DNA from: Poa pratensis
Taxonomy: Eukaryota > Streptophyta > Magnoliopsida > Poales > Poaceae
Direction: 5' to 3'
Assembly: GCA_947311845.1 (NCBI GenBank)
Contig: CAMZMU010000117.1
Location: forward strand, 77,135,103-77,199,102
DNA: 64,000 nt
Positions within the stretch are counted from its first letter, which is position 1. The number at the start of each line of letters is the position of its first letter. The notes below the pieces were generated by a model. It was not told the DNA's origin. It worked only from the letters and a program-made list of their open reading frames with translations, and made no database searches. A program made the translations under genes and the position numbers. Shown here in pieces: positions 55,691 to 64,000 of this stretch.

Positions 55691-58390
55691 ACTAAAATGT
55701 TCCCTCAAACGTCTGATACATGGAAATCAATAAATGCATCAACAGCATGTCTCTGGAATCAACCCTACTATGCCGTGGGTGCTGTCGCTGTATCAGAGAT
55801 GAGAACGAACACCCTGGTAAACAAGGCGCCATAGACATGCCCCTGATTTTCAAGCATCATCCAACTTGGTCCATGACAACGAACCTTCATGCATACGTCT
55901 GGATGGAGATTGTACATTATTATCTCGATAGTCTCCAGTTATTCTTTCGGTGATGTAATTTTCTAACAACATTGTCTCGGACGAGGGTACACACGTTAGA
56001 ATTCTTGGGCAAGGGATCGGACTATCAAGTGATTACGAATAGTCGAATACCACGGGGACACGGGGTCAGCATAAGGACGGACTGAGCCAAGGGAAGAGGT
56101 GCATGCCGTATCCGCACAACTCGCGTATGTCAGAGTGGAAAGGAATGGTCTCCAACAATTTCTTCAGTTTTCAATAATTCACAGTCGGAGCTGGTCGGCT
56201 AGAGGAACAGTAGAGCTGGTCACGGCAGCTCACTTGAAGTTTCCTCACACCAATGGCATTACCAGGGCCGGGCCCGTAAAATCCGTGGCATGTGCGAAAA
56301 TCTAAAACGGGTCCTACCTAACACGAAATTTAAACTAATAAATAATTGTAATAACAAATAATTGTAATGTATATGATATAATATTTTACGTAACAATTGA
56401 ATATATTTAGAACCATACCCATTTAACTCGAAGTCGCATAACGTTTATTTAAACATCATCATTCTTTTTGTGTTAGCTATGTCACATAACCTTCAAACAT
56501 ATAAAATTTAGGGGAAAACGAACGAGTATGGATGGTGCCCTTGGAGACACCAAGAGTAGTTGTCTACGCGGTAGGTGATGTGATGTCGCTACTAAATTTG
56601 TATGAACTCCAAATTAAAACATCCTGGGTTTTGTCATTTTTAACTAACATCACTGTTTAGTTTACTAAAGATGCTTGACATAATGTTGGCGTACAACATT
56701 TGTCACTACAAATCCTTCGCTACGTCTTCAGCCATACTAAATATGTAGAATATTTTGTATAGGTGCTCGTCTATTTTGTGACTACAGTTGTTAATCTTGG
56801 ATGGTATTTATGATATTTTGTTTTGTAATGCACACCATCATAACTTGATCTCACAAAAGTACACACTATTTTATATATTGCTCTGACAATATGTGGATCA
56901 TATTATCGATGCAAGGTCGTGGACCCGGAAAATTCACTTTCAAATCTTATTCGTTTGTCAAAAAGTACTAAAAAATCACACACATATTAGTCTGCATGCA
57001 TGTTTAACTAATAAATCTGCATACAATAATTCAAAATAACGTAGCCTGCGAAATAATAAGGAATATGGGCGTGTGGAGATCTTTTTGAATTTATTTTTAT
57101 CCTACTGCTTGCTATTTCGTACAAAATGCAATGAACATTCAAATCGGCATGCATGATTTTTTCGAATATTTTTGCGATATTTTTTAAAATACCTTTGTGA
57201 ATTAAGCACCGGTATCTGGGAGCCAATTTTTTTTGGCTCCTTGACCCTCGTTTCCTTTGAAAAGAGCAGTAGCACCATCAGTATTTTCAACCCTATCAAG
57301 ATATCTTATAGTATATCTGGAGACAACCGTGAGTCCACCCTGATAGGTAGCGATACCTATGCCCTCATGTAACATGAGACCCATAATGGACAGCTAAACA
57401 GGTGTTCCAGCTCCTACTTCCGGCACTGATTATCCTCACAACATCCTTTGATTTATGTAAGAGTTTCCAGTTTTCTTTAATCTCACATGTTTCTCATCTC
57501 ATTAACATATATGATTTTGTTTCACAAGGAACATATATATTAGGGTGGATGGACGGTTCCTATTTTTATGAACCATTATAAAACTTGTAGTTAAATATAG
57601 TGTGTCAAACATTAAGAGTTGAGTCTTGAAAGTTGGTAGTGCGAAATAAACGAAAACGATATGAGATATGCTAAATTTCTGTACTGCCTACATAGGAAAT
57701 CAACACACGAGATTTGTCTCCGTCCGTTATATTATATATATAAGTGGAAATGAGGAACCGCCAAATACAACCTGCATATGGCTGGCTGGAAACAATGATA
57801 AGATCGCGTTACAGCAAGAAAAACGAATTATACATTTTCAAATATATATGCATATCTCTTTCGAACATTTTGACGCGCTACAGTTGGGAGATCTAGCTCA
57901 TTACGACCTGTTCGTTCGTAGATCCATCAGCCACTAACTATGTCAACGTGATTGTGACGCAACAGTTTGATTGCCACACTTGCCCAATCAGATCGCGAGA
58001 GCTTACTGTGCTTAATTGTCCAATTTTCTTATTAAAACAGTAACGGCTCCGGTCGGCGGGCGATGAGCGGAATCCCTGAATACAGGTGGCGGCTAAGATA
58101 CGGAGGATTGATGAACGCCAGCGAATGGTTCATCCTGATCCTGAATCAGCTTGATATCTGTACCAGAATCCTGCGGTTATAGTCAACAGTTACCGTTGGA
58201 AGTGTTATCCTGAAGCAAGCTCTCCTTCCCGTCGAACGGAAGGGTTTTCTGGCTACAGTACATACTGGTCGCGGTCAGCTGTGGAGCTACCAATGGTGAG
58301 CTCCGGGCCACGTACACCTCCTATATGCCGCTCGACGGCGTGCTCTATTCCGCCCCGCGTACCCCCTGCTATCAATAAACGGTTGTCCAT
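55691..58390. other. Unassigned intergenic DNA
   Basis: Frames up to 89 codons without domains. A small hairpin GGAGCCAA / TTGGCTCC lies at 57220-57241. Nothing else supported. Confidence 0.3.
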
Positions 58391-59640
58391 TAGCGCGGGG
58401 AAACTCCAAACGTAGACTGAGCTATATGGCTCCCTTCTTTAATTTTTTGAAATATGCACTTTTGAGCTTCCAAAAAATCGAAACAAAAACTCTGAGTGGA
58501 GATAATGTTGAGATCTATAGTTGTGTAAAATCTCAACAAAAATTCGTAATATTTCGGCCTAGGCAAATAAGACAAATTTGACAAAGTTTCCTAGATTTTT
58601 TGCTTCATTCCTTTTTCTTTCTTTATGTAATTTTTATACGAATTAATTATTATATTAATTTACTTCTCTATTTCTCCCGAGTTTAACAAATATTATCTCA
58701 ATTCTATTTTATTTTGTTTTTTAACTTAAAAAATATCTCTGGGAAAAATATGGAACTTTCTTTTTTGAAAACATGAACATATTTTTTTAATAAAATATAG
58801 ACTTTCTTAACCCAGCTAATATTTTTTTAGATCCGCGATGTGTTTATTTTGAACCGTGTGGACATTTTTGTAGTTCATAAACGTATTTTTTTAAACACAT
58901 GACTTTTTTTTGAACCTCATGATTTTTTCATAACATGTAAAAAGGACTTTTAAAAATACTTATTTTCAATGATACTTTTTTGAAAAGACGTGAACATTTA
59001 TATTAAATGTGACATTTTTTGAACCCATCAAACATTTTTGTAATATGTGAATGTATTTATTTAGAACACAATTTACATATTTTTCAAATTATGAATATTT
59101 GTTGAATAGAGTGAACATTTTTTGAATTCATAGAAATTACCTTTTTCACACGTTTGATCGCATTTAAAAAGGTGGTGAAAAAAAAGAACGCAAGAACAAA
59201 AAAAATGAAGATAAAAAATGTTCATGATTGTCGACAAATAACAAAAGAAAAAATTCGTTGTAATTTTTTAACTTATGTAGTGAACAATTTTCCAGCAAGA
59301 GTACTTATCTTATTTCCTCAAGAAAAAGTACTTATTTTTTTCACAATGTAAATTTTTTTATTTGAAAAAGGAAAATACAGAAACAACAAACCAAAATCAG
59401 AGAAGAAAATAGTAATAGTAAAACATTAAAAAGAAAATAATATAATTTAAATATGTACACAGAAAAAACGAGAAGAACGGAAGCAAAAAAGAAAATAAAG
59501 AAAAATAAGAGAAAAAACTGAACCAGAGCAAACCAAAACTGAACCACAGTACAAAACCGTAACAAATAGGCAGGAAGACCTCATCATGTGAAAGAGATAC
59601 GCAAATTTGTTTGGGTCAGCCCATTTAGGGATGCGACGTG
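58391..59640. other. AT-rich tract with degenerate GAACATTTTT repeats
   Basis: Between 58740 and 59130 short words such as GAACATTTTT, TTTTTTTGAACC and AACATTTTTG recur in loose tandem. Probably old transposon-derived filler; ORFs here are AT-rich artefacts. Confidence 0.4.
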
Positions 59641-59911
59641 ACTGGAGCGCAATGCGCTCCGCATTGGGCGACAAATAGGAAATGCCGACGACTCATCAAA
59701 CACAAACTCCAGGAGCACTCGGCCCACTGCTACGAAAAGAGGATGCAGCGGAAATATGAGAAAGAGCAGACGAAACGAGGATTGTGCGCAGTTGCTGTGT
59801 TGCCTAGTGGCAAAACCATCTGGAAATATAGGAATATATGATGCACCGGAAATATGAGGTGTGTGAAAATTTAGAGTTAAGCGTATGCCTCTGGCAGGGA
59901 TCTCACGTGCT

Positions 59912-60103
59912 TGTTTTTTTTAAAGAGTATGCCAAGGGCATACCATAGCTTTATAGCAGAAGGAGACTATCAATGTACAAGATGCTGAACCCTAATGCGA
60001 ACATTGGGGTTAGCAGAACTCCGCACTCACACACTAGCTACTCCCTCGTGTCATGTGTACGCCATCTCCCTCTAGCTTGCTGCCAGAGCTGAAGTTCATC
60101 TCC
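59912..60103 (-). mobile_element. Short retroposon (truncated LINE or SINE), 13-bp TSD
   Basis: GATCTCACGTGCT is at 59899-59911 and 60104-60116. The insert begins with a T-run (59914-59921), so it is inserted in reverse with its A-tail on the left. Its 3' end (minus strand) reads GCTATAAAGCTATGGTATGC, similar in style to grass LINE tails. No coding capacity. Confidence 0.8.
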
Positions 60104-60116
60104 GATCTCACGTGCT

Positions 60117-61685
60117 ACGATCGTGATTCAGAGATGTTCCTTGGTATCAAGGATATCTATAAAACACATGATATCAGGGAGATCTTCAATCGTATCAATG
60201 ATACAAACACCCACCATGATTCCATCGTTTAACTAGGTGAACTCAACCATCTGTGCGCTCCTTGTTTGTCGTCATTGCACCGACATTCAAGTGCGTCAGA
60301 CTTTTGTAGAGGCGAGAACCCGTGTCCAGCTCGAAAGACATAGGCCCAATGAGAATACTCGATTCGTCCATTTCTGTCGTGGTATTTTCTCTATGGTACA
60401 TTTTTTGTTCGGATAGTCACACTGGGAGATCTAGATGGTAGCACACATCAGACAACTTTTATAAAGGTTCATGCCTCGTCTAACAGTTTCCAATAAAAAC
60501 CTACTTCCTGTTTATGGTGGATGGATCATGATTAATTGGGGAGTGGAGAAGATGAAGATGGCGATGCTCAAAGTTTACAAATTATCGCATGCATGGGCTC
60601 CAACATCAGCGAGATTGATGATCCGATTTTGTCTATTTTTCTTTTATCTGCTTCACCCGGTCGTAGCCCCTGATACTGTGTATGATAGCTACTCGCTCCC
60701 CTCCCGCCCACTTATAAAATTTTGAATGTTTCTTCGCTATCGTTGCCCATGTTGCTTTGTGTTGGGCAGCTTTTATGTGTTTCCTTCTGTGTGTTTTTTG
60801 TGTTTGCTTTTCTTTTGGGTTTGAAGAAACCAGGTGGTTTCATTATATAAAATCGACAAGTGGAGCTCATTTTGTCAATAAAGCTAGTATGATGTTGCCA
60901 GATATTTTACTAGGCAAAGGAATTCGCTTCTGTATTCATTAGACCAAATTTTCCTCACAAAATAAATAGCCAAGCAGAATGGCCCAAAGTACTCCTTTGA
61001 TGAATGGTGGATATTGCCTTAATACTACTCGTCGATTTGACTAGTGATCCCTACCATAAAACACCTCTAAAGGGATTTCTAACTTGATAGTAACAAAATG
61101 TTGGATCAATATTTCTCGCAAATAGAAAATAAAAGAAAACATCACAATCACGATTTAAAAAATTACATCACATCCCAATGCGAGAAAAGAAAATCACAAG
61201 GTTCCTTATTTTGATAATAACACCATGTTAGATACATTCCTTAAGGAGTCTGTCCTTGGATAATATCTCAATGCTTTTACTTAAGGAACTTAATTAGATA
61301 TATGCTCACGACACGCGGTTACCATGTAGCGGAGTCCGTCCTTGGATAAATGCTGTTGCTAAGATATTTTTCAATGAATGTAAGCGACCGAATGGCTAAT
61401 CCTAATTCAGTCTCTCTCATAAACTATACTGAGCCACCGCGATTACTTAAATTGCCGCTTGACAAGGCCATCTCAATCTGTTACATCCCAGTTGATGTGG
61501 GGTAGGTCCCGATCTTCACGGATTTGGGCGGAGGGAACGATGAACACGAAGAATAAGGGATGAACACAAGAACACAAAGAGAGAGAAACTCACAAAACAG
61601 GGTAAATAGCAAAGCATAACCTAGCAAGATTCAATTGGTAACAAGTCCCCAAGGGTAGCCCCCAATTCTCCTCTCCCAAGCACAC
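60117..61685. other. Unassigned intergenic DNA
   Basis: Frames of 84 and 61 codons (60471-60725, 60757-60942) have no domain. 61490-61685 could be the end of another element because the next LTR starts at 61686, but no pair was found. Confidence 0.3.
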
Positions 61686-63062
61686 TGATACGTCCAAAAC
61701 GTATCTACTTTTCCGAACACTTTTGCTATTGTTTTTCCTCTAATTTGTGTGATTTGAATGCAACTAACACGGACTAACGCTGTTTTCAGCAGAATTGCCT
61801 TGGTGTCTCGTTTTTGTGCAGAAAGTCAAAGTTTTAGGAAAATTCCAGAAATTCTATTTTTCCAGAAGACCCACGGAGCCAGAAGACGAAGCGAGGAGGG
61901 TGCACAGGGGCACCACACGCACCCAGGGCGCGGGTGGGCCCTTGCCGCGCCCAGGGGTGGTGTGGCCACCCTGTGTGGCCCCCGACGCTCCCCTTTGGAC
62001 TACTTAAAGCCTCTGACCTAAAAACTTCGGGGGATCGACGCTTTTTCCAGAAACCTTCCAGAGCTCCGCCGCCATCGAAAACCCTATTTCGGGGATCAGA
62101 AACTCCGTTCTGGCACCCTGCCGGGACGGGGAATTGGAGGAGATCATCGCCATCATCATCACCGCCACCTCTCCATCGACCATCCATGACTCCCCCATCC
62201 ATGTGTGAGTAATTCCCCGCTGTAGGCTGAGGGGATGGTAGGGATTGGATGAGATCATTCATGTAATAGTTGTGAGATTTGTTAGGGCATGGTGCCTAGT
62301 ATCCATCGGTAGTACTTATGTCATTGTTGCAACTTATTATGCTTAATGCTTGTCACTTAGGGCCCGAGTGCCATGATCTCAGATCTGAACATGTTATTGA
62401 ATCATGATAATTATTGTTTTGGATCATATCTATAAGTTGTATACACACGTCACTGTCCGGAACCCGAGGCCCCAAAGTGACAGAAATTGGGATAACCGGA
62501 GGGGATGGTTGCGACGTGAGGATCACATGTGTTCACGGAGTGTTAATGCTTTGCTCCGGTGCTTTATTAAAAGGAGCACCTTAATTACCAGTAGTTTCCC
62601 TTGAGGCCCCGCTGCAAACGGGCTGGTAGGACAAAAGATGTTGTGCAAGTTTCTCATTGCGAGCACGTACGACTAAATACGGAACACATGCTATGATTGA
62701 TTATTACTTGGATACCTTATTATTTATCTGCAATTGCCCTATGTATGACTATTTCATGAATTATCTATCCATGCACGCCCGTTCATCCATCCCTATGCCT
62801 ACAGTATTTTAATCCTGCTGTCTACTGCAATTATTACTGCTGTCTTTATTTTACTGCTGCTATTATTTCACTACTGCTACTGTCATAAAACTGTTGCTAC
62901 TGATAAACTGTGTCGAGCAAGTCTACTTCCAGGTGCAGCTGAACTGACAAATCATCTGTCAAGGCTTATAAATATTCTTTGGCTCCCCTTGTGTCGAATC
63001 AATAAATTTGGGTTTTACTTCCCTCGAAGACTGTTGCGATCCCCTATACTTGTGGGTCATCA
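61686..63062 (+). repeat. 5' LTR of the third element
   Basis: 1377 bp, TG...CA, with a GC-rich middle (61880-62170) and an ending that runs into the primer-binding site after 11 bases. Confidence 0.85.
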
Positions 63063-63073
63063 AGACTATTTTC

Positions 63074-63091
63074 TGGCGCCGTTGCCGGGGA
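63074..63091 (+). promoter_or_regulatory. Primer-binding site of the third element
   Basis: TGGCGCCGTTGCCGGGGA, identical to the other two elements. Confidence 0.85.
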
Positions 63092-63150
63092 GCATAGCTC
63101 TATTTATAAGCTCACCAGGGAGTCATACTGCTCGCTGCAATTCATTCATC

Positions 63151-64000
63151 ATGGGTAAACCTCGTGATGATAAGGTTCGCATATTGCCATCCACTACAAG
63201 GAGAGGTACAACTCTGAACACTTCTGCTGCTCTTGATTCACCGTCTGTTATAAGTCAACTTGTCACACCACCACATGCACATGCTTCACGTGCTGCTACT
63301 TCTGCTGAATCTGAGAATGTTTCTGATGAATTTGATGATGCTTCTACTGTGCTTGATGAAAGAGGTTCACTAGGTCCTTTTCTAGATGCTACAATTGCTA
63401 AATCTAAACAACTTGAAAATACTGAAACACCTAATGAAACTCCTGTTACACCTGCTTATTCACCTGAAACGAGAGAAACTACTAGTGATGATCTTGAGGA
63501 AACTTATGTTGAACTTGATGATGACTTTATTGATGAATGCATGAATTGTGATACCTCTAAAGATGTTAATGCTATTAAAAATCTTCTTCAAAGACGTGCT
63601 GTCAACTATAAACTTTCTCCTGATGCTAAATTCGCTACATCTCCCATAAATATAAAAGATAAAGATTATGATTTCTCTGTGGACTTGTCTTTTATAACTA
63701 TTGCTGAGAAAGAACCTTTTCGAGGAACTGAAAATGAAAGTGCTGTAGAACATATGAACACTCTCTCTACTCTGAGTAGTTTGTTTTCTGATGATATTAA
63801 GAAACGCAGTTACTTTGTTACTAAAATTTTCCCTTTCTCATTGAAAGATGAAGCTAAAACTTGGTTTAATGATTTATCTCCTGGATCTATTGAGAGCCCG
63901 ATGGGTTTAGTCAATGCTTTCTTTCAGAAATATTTTCCTGCTAGTGCTCAACATGCTGCTTTACAGAAAATCTTTAACTTTAAGCAAAATGAGGGAGAGA
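63151..64000 (+). CDS. gag (capsid) ORF of a Gypsy element, partial
   Basis: From the ATG at 63151 the frame is open for 283 codons and leaves the window. It begins MGKPRDDKVRILPSTTRRGT, continues through an acidic Ser/Thr/Glu-rich stretch (residues ~60-140) and reaches the Retrotrans_gag core near residues 215-280: PFSLKDEAKTWFNDL and AFFQKYFPASAQ. Gag forms the particle in which the element's RNA is reverse transcribed. It has no stop or frameshift, in contrast to the gag at 5344-7442. It starts 60 bp after the primer-binding site, as expected. The protease/RT/integrase part would lie to the right. Confidence 0.88.
   Translation, partial: MGKPRDDKVRILPSTTRRGTTLNTSAALDSPSVISQLVTPPHAHASRAATSAESENVSDEFDDASTVLDERGSLGPFLDATIAKSKQLENTETPNETPVTPAYSPETRETTSDDLEETYVELDDDFIDECMNCDTSKDVNAIKNLLQRRAVNYKLSPDAKFATSPINIKDKDYDFSVDLSFITIAEKEPFRGTENESAVEHMNTLSTLSSLFSDDIKKRSYFVTKIFPFSLKDEAKTWFNDLSPGSIESPMGLVNAFFQKYFPASAQHAALQKIFNFKQNEGE

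Larger units (their letters stand above)
61686..64000 (+). mobile_element. Ty3/Gypsy LTR retrotransposon (third element), 3' part outside the window
   Basis: LTR 61686-63062 (TGATACGTCCAAAACGTATC to GTGGGTCATCA), Asp-tRNA primer site at 63074, gag from 63151. Its LTR is related to but distinct from those at 1100 and 37325 (shared GGCACCCTGCCGG segment). The right end is not in the window, so target duplication and LTR age are unknown. Confidence 0.9.

Noticed and set aside
54706..55827. Complete Copia solo LTR with target duplication AGGC
   Set aside because: Only 4 bases match, the proposed end lacks a good inverted TG/CA context and lies past a possible primer-site-like segment.
57219..57241. 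Hairpin followed by T-run as a terminator
   Set aside because: Bacterial-type terminators are not meaningful here and no gene ends nearby.

Overview
The window looks like intergenic DNA from a large grass genome, most likely Triticeae or a close Pooideae relative. The evidence is the mix of nested Ty3/Gypsy LTR elements whose LTRs start TGATACGTC and that share an Asp-tRNA primer-binding site, giant CACTA transposons with gene-sized cargo, plant L1-type LINEs, MITEs and a Helitron-type end. There are no rRNA or tRNA genes, no operons and no CRISPR. The only host protein gene I recognise is an F-box/kelch gene at 33.3-34.4 kb (minus strand), and its frame is broken as written.

Layout. 1-12.7 kb: a plant LINE (ORF1 end, endonuclease, reverse transcriptase, zf-RVT) split at position 1099 by a complete, very young non-autonomous Gypsy element (1100-9241; 5-bp target duplication GTGTC; LTRs that differ by two 1-bp indels in my reading). 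12.7-13.4 kb: first copy of a low-copy block that recurs at 22.9-26.9 and 30.5-33.2 kb. 13.4-22.6 kb: GC-rich DNA and the remains of a CACTA element (start of a tnp2 gene, a captured SBP-box fragment, TTTGCCGTG subterminal repeats, a right end TTTTCCGGTAGTG), holding a ~352-bp tandem array of about 14 units followed by two diverged units in reverse orientation. 22.6-33.2 kb: Helitron-type 3' end and duplicated blocks B1, B2 and C, interrupted by a 204-bp foldback MITE and two LINE-type retroposons. 33.3-34.4 kb: F-box/kelch gene.

34.9-52.35 kb: a large CACTA element, transcribed leftward, with a tnp2 gene (Transpos_assoc, Transposase_21, DUF4218, DUF4216) and a second gene (Transposase_24 region, coiled coil, degenerate ULP1-like protease region). 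The second gene is split by another copy of the same LTR family as the first element (37325-44401; target duplication CGCCT), but this copy carries a different ORF instead of gag-protease. 52.35-61.7 kb: an RVT_3 (RNase H-like) fragment hit by a 273-bp Mutator-type MITE with a 9-bp target duplication, two 5S-rRNA-like repeats, an LTR-like stretch, a 192-bp retroposon with a 13-bp target duplication, and unassigned AT-rich DNA. 61.7-64 kb: the start of a third Gypsy element, with an intact gag frame running off the window.

Most coding regions are transposon genes with nonsense codons or frameshifts. The nesting gives relative ages: the LINE predates the 1.1-9.2 kb element, the 35-52 kb CACTA predates the 37.3-44.4 kb element, and the duplicated blocks predate the foldback MITE, whose empty site survives in sister copies.
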